64,000 bases of DNA from the NCBI GenBank assembly GCA_036504595.1, contig DASXUX010000022.1, positions 1 through 64,000 on the forward strand, written 5' to 3'. This DNA comes from DASXUX01 sp036504595. Lineage in GTDB: Bacteria > Planctomycetota > SZUA-567 > H5-PLA8. The translations under genes and the position numbers were made by a program. The notes beneath the pieces were generated by a model. The model was not told where the DNA came from, ran no database searches, and saw only the letters and a program-made list of their open reading frames with translations. This document shows positions 1-7,337 of this stretch, one piece after another; the stretch's first letter is position 1, and every line of letters starts with the position of its first letter.

Positions 1-114
1 GTCGCGCAAGTCCGGGCCGCATGCATAAGCCAAGATGGCCGCGCCGCAGCTCTCTGGCAACTCCCCCAACCCTACCGCGCTTACGGTCTCAACTGGGCAC
101 GCATCGCCGCGTAA
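1..114 (+). CDS. 3' end of an unidentified protein (partial)
   Basis: The first frame is open from the window edge to a TAA at 112-114 and gives 37 residues ending in NWARIAA. The composition (Tyr, Trp, Pro, Arg) is compatible with a real C-terminus, and the next gene starts about 85 bp later on the same strand. Nothing in the visible part identifies a family. Confidence 0.35.
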   Translation, partial: VAQVRAACISQDGRAAALWQLPQPYRAYGLNWARIAA

Positions 115-199
115 CCACAACATCCAGCGACGTGCACCCCCCACCCAGAAGAGGGTACAGTGTGCTTGTCACGTGATATAAAGACCTTTGGAGCTGCTC

Positions 200-904
200 A
201 TGCAGTTCACCCTTCGCGCTCTGCTTGCCTCCGTCCTTGTCGCCGGCATGGCGGGAGCCATCGTCGCTTTGAGCGCTGATGGACTGACCGCAACAGACTA
301 CGGCGGACTGGCCGTCACCTGCGTCATCGTCGGCTTTGTCGTGATGTTCGCGCTTGCGGTCGCAACCCGAAAAGCTAAACGCGTCGGATGGATCATCCTG
401 TTGCTCGGCGCACTCTTGATCGAATACGGCGCGTACTCAGCCGGTCACAACCTGGCCATGAATGCCTTTGAAAATGCCGCCGCCAGAGCCTGCAAAGCGT
501 ACGTGGAAGCGCAGGAGAAGTACGTTCTTAAGGACTACGATGGCGACCGCATTCTCGAATACGCGCAGTCGTTGCGCGAACTGAAGAAACAAGGGTTGCT
601 CGACCCGGCCATTGCCGATGCTGAGTGGAGTTCGGAAGCCAAGCCCTACCACGGCTACGTATTCAGAGTCCTCACCGCTCAGGGCACGTGCGCGACCGGC
701 GGCTCCAGGTCGTACATCAGCAACGGCAAATTGACCCTCGGCTATGCCCTTCTGGCCTGGCCTGCGCATTACGACCGCACTGGATGCTTCGTCTTCATCA
801 CCAACCAGAACGGAACGATCTTCCAAGGCGACTACGGCCAAACCACGAATCTCTGGGGTCCGTGCATCGCCAAGTTCGATCCCGAGCCCCCCTGGTTCGG
901 GTGA
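200..904 (+). CDS. Membrane-anchored DUF2950-like protein
   Basis: 234 residues. The ATG at 200 is preceded by GGAG with a 6-base spacer, so it is preferred to the in-frame TTG at 188. Three hydrophobic segments (about residues 5-25, 33-54 and 61-80) anchor it in the membrane. The soluble part begins with an alpha-helical stretch (KAYVEAQEKY) and then carries PYHGYVFRVLTAQG, GGSRSYISNGK, GYALLAWPAHYDRTG and FITNQNGTIFQGDYG. This order of motifs is what I recall of DUF2950, a family of unknown function common in Planctomycetes and Acidobacteria. Usual DUF2950 proteins have a signal peptide rather than three membrane segments, so this may be a variant architecture. Confidence 0.7.
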   Translation: MQFTLRALLASVLVAGMAGAIVALSADGLTATDYGGLAVTCVIVGFVVMFALAVATRKAKRVGWIILLLGALLIEYGAYSAGHNLAMNAFENAAARACKAYVEAQEKYVLKDYDGDRILEYAQSLRELKKQGLLDPAIADAEWSSEAKPYHGYVFRVLTAQGTCATGGSRSYISNGKLTLGYALLAWPAHYDRTGCFVFITNQNGTIFQGDYGQTTNLWGPCIAKFDPEPPWFG

Positions 905-1087
905 TTCGATTGCGCCCATGAGCGGGTCCCGCCCAAACCAATCCCAGGACCATAAAGGAGCGTTGACCGCAAACGCCGTCTGCCAATTTTCATTTTTCAC
1001 CTATTTGGAATTAGCTGTTCAACGCGTCCTCCAGAACTTGGCGCTCGCGCCCTTTTCACCTCTCCAAAATCCGCTAGCATCTTTGGC

Positions 1088-2356
1088 ATGCGTCGATCCC
1101 TCTCGCTTGCTGCGCTCTGCGTTGCGGTTCTGCTGCTGTGCTCCGGAGCGCGCGCCGAAAACTGGCCGCGTTTTCGTGGGCCGAATGGGCAGGGGCTCAG
1201 CGATGCCACCACCTTGCCCGTGAAATGGACGGCGCAGGACTACAACTGGAAAGTGAAACTTCCCGGCGAAGGTCATTCATCGCCCGTCGTATGGGAGGAT
1301 CGCATTTATGTCACGTGCGCGGGCGCCAGCGCCACGCGGATCGTTAGTTGCCTGAACGTTGCCGATGGCCGGATTCTTTGGCAGCGCGATTTCCCCTCGC
1401 ACAAATACGGGCAGAACGCGCAGAACGGCTTCGCGACCGCTTCGCCCGCGGCCGATGGCGAGGGCGTCGTCGTGGCCTGGACCACGCCCGAAGAAGTCAC
1501 GTTGCTGGTGCTGGACCGCGAGGGCAAAGACGCCTGGCGCCGCAACCTTGGCCCGTTCGTCTCGATGCACGGCAGCGGCACCTCGCCGATTATCCTGAAC
1601 GATCTCGTCATCCTCTCGAACGAACAAGGCGACGTGAACACCATAAAGAAGCCCGCCGAAGCGCCCAAGAGCGTGATCCTTGCCTTCGACCGCAGAACCG
1701 GCAAGACCCGCTGGGAATTGCCGCGCCGCGTCACGATCGCCGTCTACGCTACGCCCTGCATCTGGCAGGCCCCCAACGGCCAGACGCAGCTTATTTTCAT
1801 CAGCATGTCTCACGGCTTTTCGGGCGTGGACCCCGCGACTGGCAAAGTGCTCTGGGAAACGAAGGACATTCTCAAAGAGTGCGTCGGTTCGCCGGTGCTC
1901 GCGGGCGATCTGGCCATCGCCGGCGATTCGTATTTCGAACAGGGCGGACACTATGTCGCGGTGAAAATGCCCTCGCAGGCGGACCAGCAGCCGACGATCG
2001 CGTGGGAAATCCCCAAGCCCGTGCCGCGCGTCACCACGCCGGTGATCTACAAAGACCGCCTCTATCTCTTCAGCGAAACCGGTGCAATTACCTGTCACGA
2101 TGTTTCCAACGGAAAAGAGATCTGGCGCGAGCGCGTTCCCGTTGGCTTCTACAGTTCGCCCGTCTGCGTGAATGGCCGCATTTACTGCATTGCCAGAAAC
2201 GGCGACGTCATGGTCTTCCCCACCGGCGACAAATACGAACTGCTCGCTCGAATCCCGCTCGGCGAACCCACGTTTGCCACGCCCGCCATCAGCAACGGCG
2301 TGATGTACCTGCGCACGCGCTCGCAACTGTTTTCTCTGGGCGGAAAGAAACAATGA
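1088..2356 (+). CDS. Secreted PQQ-like beta-propeller protein
   Basis: 422 residues with a clean signal peptide (MRRSLSLAALCVAVLLLCSGARA). The mature part starts NWPRFRGPNGQGLS, the usual opening of this family. Repeated propeller blades follow, with motifs such as ADGRILWQRDF, DREGKDAWRRNL, DRRTGKTRWELP, DPATGKVLWETK and SNGKEIWRERV. Such eight-bladed propellers are related to BamB and the quinoprotein dehydrogenases, but I see no catalytic residues that would support an enzyme. The likely location is the periplasm or cell surface. The function is unknown; three more members of this type occur in the window (20375, 40772 and 57963). Confidence 0.85.
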   Translation: MRRSLSLAALCVAVLLLCSGARAENWPRFRGPNGQGLSDATTLPVKWTAQDYNWKVKLPGEGHSSPVVWEDRIYVTCAGASATRIVSCLNVADGRILWQRDFPSHKYGQNAQNGFATASPAADGEGVVVAWTTPEEVTLLVLDREGKDAWRRNLGPFVSMHGSGTSPIILNDLVILSNEQGDVNTIKKPAEAPKSVILAFDRRTGKTRWELPRRVTIAVYATPCIWQAPNGQTQLIFISMSHGFSGVDPATGKVLWETKDILKECVGSPVLAGDLAIAGDSYFEQGGHYVAVKMPSQADQQPTIAWEIPKPVPRVTTPVIYKDRLYLFSETGAITCHDVSNGKEIWRERVPVGFYSSPVCVNGRIYCIARNGDVMVFPTGDKYELLARIPLGEPTFATPAISNGVMYLRTRSQLFSLGGKKQ

Positions 2357-2402
2357 ACACTCTTTATCTAGATTGCTTTATCTGTGACCTCTGTACTGCT
2401 AA

Positions 2403-2503
2403 TGCTTCAAATCCTCGTGTTCCGCGAGGATTTCGCAGATCTACCGTCGCGCCTATGGCGCTTTGCCGCCGCTCCCTTACGGTCGCGGTTCTGATTCGCG
2501 CCG
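2403..2503 (+). repeat. Composite palindromic element, copy 1
   Basis: Downstream of the propeller gene lies a hairpin (AAATCCTCG near 2409 pairing with CGAGGATTT), then TCGCGCC...GCGCTTTGCCGCC, then GCTCCCTTACGGTCGCGGTT. The same three modules in the same order occur on the minus strand at 53595-53690. Module 3 alone recurs at 4876-4914 and 39128-39161. Confidence 0.7.
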
Positions 2504-2516
2504 CCGCGTCGTTGTT

Positions 2517-2562
2517 TCCCCCCGTCTCCCCGTCCCCCAGTCTCCCCGTCTTTTCAGGTTTT
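2517..2562 (+). repeat. Heptamer-like GTCTCCC island
   Basis: An imperfect tandem of CCCGTCTC/CCCAGTC words sits between the composite element and mutY. It is the same word type, in opposite orientation, as the GACGGGG tract inside mutY. No gene is seen between 2357 and 2602. Confidence 0.5.
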
Positions 2563-2602
2563 GGTTGCGGCAATCGGCAGACCGGGTCTACTTAATCTGA
2601 AC

Positions 2603-3796
2603 ATGCGCGCCGCCCCGCTTGCCCCTCTCCTGCTCGACTGGTTCGCCAGCCATAAGCGCGACCTGCCCTGGCGGCGCACGAACGATCCCTACCGCATCTG
2701 GCTCAGCGAAATCATGCTCCAGCAAACGCAAGTCGCGACCGTCATCCCCTACTACGAACGTTTTCTGCAGCGCTTTCCGACGCTCGAATCCCTCGCCGCC
2801 GCGCCCATCGACGACGTGTTGAAACTCTGGGCCGGTCTCGGCTACTACAGCCGCGCGCGCCACCTTCACCGCGGAGCCCAAACGATCGTCGCTCGTTTCG
2901 GCGGCCGAGTTCCCGAGACGCTCGAAGAGATCCGCGAAGTTCCCGGCATCGGGCCCTACACCGCTGGCGCCGTCCTTAGCATTGCCTATGGAAAGCCCGT
3001 GCCACTCGTGGACGGAAACGTAGCACGCGTTCTGTCGCGCGTGAATTGCATCGCCGGCGACTGGCGCACAGGCCCCTGCCACCGAGCCCTCTGGTCCGCC
3101 GCGGGCGAGTTGATGAACGAGCTTGAGCGCGGCGAACGGGAGGACGGGGAGACGGGGGGACGGAGGGACGGGGGGAAACAGCTTGGATGCGGGAGGCGGG
3201 AGGCTGGAGGCAGGAATCGGGCGTGCGCCTGCCGTTCAATCCGCAATCCGCAACCCGAATTCCGCAATCCAGGAGACCTCAACCAATCCCTGATGGAACT
3301 CGGCGCCACGCTGTGCCGGCCGCGGCAGCCGCTTTGTGATGAGTGCCCCGTCGCCGCGCACTGTGCCGCGCGCCGCACGGGGCGTCAGGAAGAGTTCCCT
3401 ACGCCTATGAAGAAAAACAAAGTGCCCGTGTGGAATCTGCGCGCCTGGATCGCCCTCGACGCGAGCGGCCGAGTGCTGCTCGCCCGGCGGAACTCCGGCG
3501 GCCTGTTCGGCGGATTGTGGGAAGTTCCGACCGAACGCGCTTCAGCGCGCGAGAAGCCGCGCCCGCCCGCCGCCGGCCACGTGATTCATGTCCTCAGCCA
3601 TCGCGAACTGCGCATTGAACTCTGCCGCACCGCCGAAGCTATTGCCACCGCGCGCTTGCTAAGCGAAGACTTCACCCCGTGGTCCGGCACTTACGGCAGC
3701 TTCAAATGGTTCACGCTTCGCGCCGCCCTCTCCGGCCGCCACGTCGCGCTTTCAAGTTTGCAGAAGAAAATCCTGTCGAATATCGAACAATCCTAG
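2603..3796 (+). CDS. mutY: A/G-specific adenine DNA glycosylase MutY
   Basis: 397 residues. It removes adenine mispaired with 8-oxoguanine or guanine in base excision repair. Visible are the LSEIMLQQTQ helix with the catalytic Glu, the helix-hairpin-helix VPGIGPYTAGA, the catalytic Asp in PLVDGNVARVLSR, and the iron-sulfur cluster cysteines C-x6-C-x2-C-x5-C (from about residue 238). A C-terminal NUDIX-like 8-oxoG recognition domain begins near WNLRAWIALD. The chosen ATG (2603) begins close to the conserved LLLDWFASHKRDLPWR. Between the helical domain and the PGDLNQSLMELGA segment lies an insert of about 47 residues (177-224), encoded by heptamer-repeat DNA (3130-3272), which normal MutY proteins lack. 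Confidence 0.93.
   Translation: MRAAPLAPLLLDWFASHKRDLPWRRTNDPYRIWLSEIMLQQTQVATVIPYYERFLQRFPTLESLAAAPIDDVLKLWAGLGYYSRARHLHRGAQTIVARFGGRVPETLEEIREVPGIGPYTAGAVLSIAYGKPVPLVDGNVARVLSRVNCIAGDWRTGPCHRALWSAAGELMNELERGEREDGETGGRRDGGKQLGCGRREAGGRNRACACRSIRNPQPEFRNPGDLNQSLMELGATLCRPRQPLCDECPVAAHCAARRTGRQEEFPTPMKKNKVPVWNLRAWIALDASGRVLLARRNSGGLFGGLWEVPTERASAREKPRPPAAGHVIHVLSHRELRIELCRTAEAIATARLLSEDFTPWSGTYGSFKWFTLRAALSGRHVALSSLQKKILSNIEQS
3130..3272 (+). repeat. Heptamer-repeat insertion inside mutY
   Basis: Three different words follow each other: GACGGGG-type (3130-3176), GGGAGGC/TGGAGGC (3191-3212) and CAATCCG/CAACCCG (3238-3271). All are read in the MutY frame. The same words occur between genes elsewhere (2517, 26815, 48720). 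Confidence 0.8.
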
Positions 3797-3825
3797 TCTG
3801 AAGCGCCACCCCAAATGCGAGGCTT

Positions 3826-3864
3826 CTCCAGACTCCAGACTCCAGACTCCAGACTCCAGACTCA
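3826..3864 (+). repeat. CTCCAGA heptamer array
   Basis: Five perfect tandem CTCCAGA units (3826-3860). The TGA stop of the minus-strand GspF-like gene (3862-3864) sits at the edge of the array. The same word recurs, reverse-complemented as TCTGGAG, at 15767-15801 and 21358-21375. Confidence 0.9.
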
Positions 3865-4836
3865 TATCCCCAACTGCTGATACAGGCCCGCCACATTCAT
3901 TACCAGCATCGCAATCTGCCAGATGACATAGAGCGCGATGAGGGCATAGATCAGTCGCGGGATCCAATCCGCCATTGCCTCGGCGGCGCGTTCCATTCTT
4001 TCGGTTTCAGCACGCCCGATCCGCGCCAGGGTCTCATCCAAGCTGCCGGACTTCTCGCCTATCGCCACCGCGCCGGCAAACTCAGCCGGCCACAAAGGCC
4101 CCGGCTTCAGAGCGTCCGACAGCGGCCGTCCGCGCCCGACAATTTCCGCGCAGCGAAGCACGTCCTGCCGGTAGGTCTCACTGCGCACCGCGCGCGCGCA
4201 GATTTCCAGCGACACTTGCACGCCCAGCCCCGCGCCGAGAAGTTGCCCGAGCAGCGTCGCGACCTGGCTGCGCGCTCTCACGCGCTCAAAAGGCCCGACG
4301 ACCGGCAGCGAAAGCAGAAACTGGTCCATCCCCGCCGTGCGCCAGGCCAGAGCCCCCGTCGCCATTTTCCAGATGACGAAGGCTGCTCCGAGCGGCAGCA
4401 GCGCGCTGAAGAGATAGCCGCCCAGGGTTCCGTTATTCGCCAGCAGCCCCGGCAGCGGTGCTACCAACGAAGCCAAAAGTAGCACGAGCCCGGGGAGCAC
4501 CAGGCGCGCTCGAATTTTCCGGCGAACATTGGCCCAAAGGTCCCGGTGAGAGACGAGCCCGTCCAGAGCCGCTTCGACGCGCCCGCTACGCCAGCCCGCC
4601 GCGATCAGCGCGCGCTCGCCTTCGGGCAGGAGGGGCGCCAGAGCCTCCAGCAGGCTTTCGATGTCGCGCCCATCGGCGCTTCGGCGCGCCGCTTCATCGA
4701 AGCAGTTCCGAGCCGTCGAACTCTCGCACACTGTCGCGCACGATTGCAGCGACTGAGCCAGGGGGATTCCTGCCCCATGCTGCACCCGCCACGCTCGCAG
4801 CGCCTCGGTCACCGATTGATCTAATGCATCGACCAT
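3862..4836 (-). CDS. Type II secretion system F (GspF/PilC) family protein
   Basis: 324 residues, inner-membrane platform protein type. It shows two T2SSF-like halves: an N-terminal half with PLLPEGERALIAAGWRSGRVEAALDGL and RRKIRARLVLPGLVLLLASL, and a C-terminal half with ARSQVATLLGQLLGAGLGVQVSLE, EFAGAVAIGEKSGSLDETL and LIYALIALYVIWQIAMLVMNV. Three or four membrane segments are present. Normal GspF/PilC is about 400 residues, so the N-terminus is short. No secretion ATPase or pseudopilin gene is adjacent, so it is either an orphan or part of a dispersed pilus or secretion system. The start ATG lies 3 bp from a GGGTTC heptamer array and has no clear Shine-Dalgarno sequence. Confidence 0.75.
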   Translation of the reverse strand: MVDALDQSVTEALRAWRVQHGAGIPLAQSLQSCATVCESSTARNCFDEAARRSADGRDIESLLEALAPLLPEGERALIAAGWRSGRVEAALDGLVSHRDLWANVRRKIRARLVLPGLVLLLASLVAPLPGLLANNGTLGGYLFSALLPLGAAFVIWKMATGALAWRTAGMDQFLLSLPVVGPFERVRARSQVATLLGQLLGAGLGVQVSLEICARAVRSETYRQDVLRCAEIVGRGRPLSDALKPGPLWPAEFAGAVAIGEKSGSLDETLARIGRAETERMERAAEAMADWIPRLIYALIALYVIWQIAMLVMNVAGLYQQLGI

Positions 4837-4838
4837 AT

Positions 4839-4914
4839 AGGGTCCAGGGTTCGGGGTTCGGGGTTCAGGGTTCAGGGCCGCTCCCTTACGGTCGCGGTTC
4901 TGATTTGCGCCGCC
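4839..4914 (+). repeat. GGGTTCR heptamer array plus palindromic module
   Basis: Tandem AGGGTTC/GGGGTTC units (4839-4877) are followed directly by GGCCGCTCCCTTACGGTCGC (4876 on), the third module of the composite element seen at 2403. The array separates the GspF-like gene from the epimerase gene. Confidence 0.8.
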
Positions 4915-4922
4915 TCTTCCGT

Positions 4923-6269
4923 CTATTTGTCCATTTCCTTCAGCATTCTCGACGTATTCAGCAGCGCGCGGCCATTGTGGTAGGCGGCCTTCCAGTTCTG
5001 GCCCTTCGCTTTCCCGGGCGTTGCGACGCCTTCGCGCGAAACCATCTCGTACCACTCGCCGTTGCGGTGGTCGGCCTGGAAGTTCCAGATGAACTCCCAC
5101 TGCTTCAGGAACGCCTCGAAATACCGCGGCGTTTCCTTCCCGAAGTTTTCATGCATCAGCAGCAACGCGTTCAGTCCTTCCGCCTGCGTCCACCAGATCT
5201 TCTCCAGCCCGTACGCCGCGCCGAAGGCCGAACCTTTGTCAAAGAATCCGCCGTTCTCTTTGTCCCAGCCGAAGTCCAGCGCGTGATCGACCAGACTGCG
5301 CGCCACCGCCAGCGTCTTCTCGTCGTGCTTCTTGCCCAAGGCCTCGGCCGCCTCGATCAGCAGAAAGGCGGTCTCCACGTCATGGCCGAACGAATCGTGA
5401 TCCGGCACCGCGCGCCAGTCCGGCGTGAAATACAAATTCATGCAGCCGGGCGGCACGACGATCTTGTCGCGCACGATTCGGAAAACTTCCTCCAGCCGGT
5501 CCTCTACCTTCCCGTCCGGCCACGCCGCGTGCAGTTCGGTCAACGCCTCCAGCAAATGGATGTGGCTGTTCATCGACTTGTAGCCGTACTGCGTCCAGAT
5601 CAGGTCGCGCGTCTTCTGCGGCGATGGCGGCGAGAGAATCGGCTGGCCTTCGCGTGTCAGCGCTTCGAAATAACCCCCGTTGTCGCCATCGTGAGCGTGC
5701 TTGTCGAACCATTTGAACGTTCGTTGAGCCAGCTCCAGCGCGTCCGGATCGCCCGTCGCCCGGTACGCCGCCGCGAGGGCGTACATTCCGAACGCGATTC
5801 CGTACGCGTGCTTTTCGCCGCCCACCACACCAAGCTTTCCATCCGCATTCAGCAGGAAGAACAGCCCGCCGCACTCCGCATCCCACATCACGTCTCGCAG
5901 AAACTTCACGCCGTGCCGCACGTATCCTTTGTACGTCGCCGCCATCGCCGGATAGCGCATGGCGATCTGAGCGCTCACCCACGTCATGCGCCCCTGGTAG
6001 ACCAGCGCCCGCGTGTCGTCTTTCTCGGGCTTGAACTCTTCGTTGAAGCGCGCATGAAACCCACCATGCTCAGCATCGATGCACGCCGGAAACCACTTCG
6101 CCAGAATCTCATCCTTCAAATGCGTCTCGATTTTCTCCGCCAGCCGCAGATACGTCTCGTGCCCCGACGGATATTTCTGCAGTGTGAAACTCTCTCGCTC
6201 ACCGGCTATCGCCGCGCAAGCACAGCAGCAGATCAGCAACCCTATTTCGTTTTGCGCGCGAGTTCCCAT
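4923..6269 (-). CDS. Exported AGE-family (N-acylglucosamine/cellobiose 2-epimerase) protein
   Basis: 448 residues with an N-terminal hydrophobic, cysteine-rich export signal (LLICCCACAAIAG). The (alpha/alpha)6-barrel shows the hallmarks of the family: RALVYQGRMTWVSAQ, EKHAYGIAFGMYALA, SMNSHIHLLEALTELH, DHDSFGHDVETAFLLIEA and WWTQAEGLNALLLMH. The conserved His residues of these blocks act in epimerisation at C2. AGE enzymes are usually cytoplasmic, so an exported member suggests action on extracellular oligosaccharides; the substrate cannot be told. No clear ribosome binding site precedes the ATG. Confidence 0.85.
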   Translation of the reverse strand: MGTRAQNEIGLLICCCACAAIAGERESFTLQKYPSGHETYLRLAEKIETHLKDEILAKWFPACIDAEHGGFHARFNEEFKPEKDDTRALVYQGRMTWVSAQIAMRYPAMAATYKGYVRHGVKFLRDVMWDAECGGLFFLLNADGKLGVVGGEKHAYGIAFGMYALAAAYRATGDPDALELAQRTFKWFDKHAHDGDNGGYFEALTREGQPILSPPSPQKTRDLIWTQYGYKSMNSHIHLLEALTELHAAWPDGKVEDRLEEVFRIVRDKIVVPPGCMNLYFTPDWRAVPDHDSFGHDVETAFLLIEAAEALGKKHDEKTLAVARSLVDHALDFGWDKENGGFFDKGSAFGAAYGLEKIWWTQAEGLNALLLMHENFGKETPRYFEAFLKQWEFIWNFQADHRNGEWYEMVSREGVATPGKAKGQNWKAAYHNGRALLNTSRMLKEMDK

Positions 6270-6278
6270 AGCGGGAAA

Positions 6279-6395
6279 GGGTATCGGGTATGGGGTATCG
6301 GGTATAGTGGTGGTTTTTGATTACAGAAGGGGAGAGGGAGAGACGGGTAGAAAGGGAGAAGGGGAGAAAGGGAGATGGGGAGATGGGCGCGCAGG
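6279..6395 (+). repeat. GGGTATC heptamer array and purine-rich tract
   Basis: Four tandem GGGTATN units (6279-6306) are followed by a GGGAGAA/GGGGAGA/AGATGGG low-complexity tract (6330-6390). The GGGTATC word recurs at 46221 between rbsA and recD2. There is no gene in this 130-bp gap. Confidence 0.8.
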
Positions 6396-6401
6396 AGGAG
6401 A

Positions 6402-7244
6402 CTAACTTTTATGGTAAGCGCTTACGTCCTGATGATGATCCCAGCCGCGCGGTGCAAACAGAACCTGTTCCCACTCGCCCGCGCTCGCGGCAATCTCCTT
6501 CAAGCGCTCCGGCCGCACGAGGGAAATGCCATAGCCGCTCTGCCCTGCATATTCCGCGAACCCGTACCCTGATTTCTCGTACTGAGAAAGGATGCTCTGT
6601 TCCGCCTGCGCCGTCAGGCCGTACCGAGCTTGCCCGGACCTCAGCAGCTCTTCCGAAAAGAGCCCGTGCGTCGTGAACACGCACGTCCCGCCCGGCAAGA
6701 GCTGCCGGTAGAAGAACCGCAGCAGGGCCGCCGTCGCATTCTCGTCAATGTGAGTGGCCAGCGACCCGCACCAGATCAATCCATATCGCTCCGGCATGTT
6801 CAGCGCATCGAAGTTCGTGCTCGATGCTAGCGCGTTCGTCCCGAACGTGACGCGGCAGAATTCCAGCGCCGTCGCGTCCAACTCTACCGCTGTGATCGGC
6901 GTCTCCGGAAAGCGCGCGCGCAAAAACCGCAGCACGCGCCCATGCCCGCAGGGGAAGTCGAGGATCGCCGCGGGCGCCGCGGGTTGCCCTCTCCCCTTCG
7001 CCGCCAGCGCCCGCTCAATATTCCGCAGCGCCGACAGTCCGACGCTCAGGTAATGCTCGGCCCGCGTGACCACATACATCTGATCATGCAGCGAAACGGT
7101 GAGCGAAACGTTCCGCAGCAATTCTTTTTCGCTTTCGGAAAGATCCGGCGATGCCAGCAACTTACGGCGCGCGCGGGGCAACTCCACCGCGGCAACAGCC
7201 AGCTTCAAGGGCGTATGCTTAAGCAAATACTTGATCGGGTTCAC
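6402..7244 (-). CDS. Class I SAM-dependent methyltransferase
   Basis: About 280 residues. Motif I is ILDFPCGHGRVLRFL, followed by ITAVELDATALEFC (motif II) and YGLIWCGSLATHI (post-motif). The C-terminal part ends WDHHQDVSAYHKS, typical of small-molecule or glycan methyltransferases found near glycosyltransferase genes. I chose the GTG at 7244 (MNPIKYLLKH) because the frame upstream consists of heptamer-repeat DNA; a further upstream start cannot be excluded. The substrate is unknown. Confidence 0.75.
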   Translation of the reverse strand: MNPIKYLLKHTPLKLAVAAVELPRARRKLLASPDLSESEKELLRNVSLTVSLHDQMYVVTRAEHYLSVGLSALRNIERALAAKGRGQPAAPAAILDFPCGHGRVLRFLRARFPETPITAVELDATALEFCRVTFGTNALASSTNFDALNMPERYGLIWCGSLATHIDENATAALLRFFYRQLLPGGTCVFTTHGLFSEELLRSGQARYGLTAQAEQSILSQYEKSGYGFAEYAGQSGYGISLVRPERLKEIAASAGEWEQVLFAPRGWDHHQDVSAYHKS

Positions 7245-7264
7245 GCAGAGAACATAAACAAAAA

Positions 7265-7303
7265 GTGCTGAGTTGAAAGTGCTGAGTGCTGAGTCGCAAG
7301 CGC
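7265..7303 (+). repeat. GTGCTGA heptamer array
   Basis: GTGCTGA, GTTGAAA, GTGCTGA, GTGCTGA and then GTCGCAAGCGC. The reverse complement of this whole block recurs at 43407-43438, upstream of the ABC permease stop. It lies between the GH51 gene and the methyltransferase gene. Confidence 0.85.
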
Positions 7304-7337
7304 TCCCCCCTTGCGTCACCCAGCACTCGTACTTCAG

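Noticed and set aside
4458..6320. Long plus-strand frame antisense to the GspF-like and epimerase genes
   Set aside because: High-GC third-position bias creates long antisense frames; the Arg/His/Ala-rich translation has no fold-like pattern. The same applies to the antisense frames under the GH51, serpin, efflux, glycosidase and recD2 genes.
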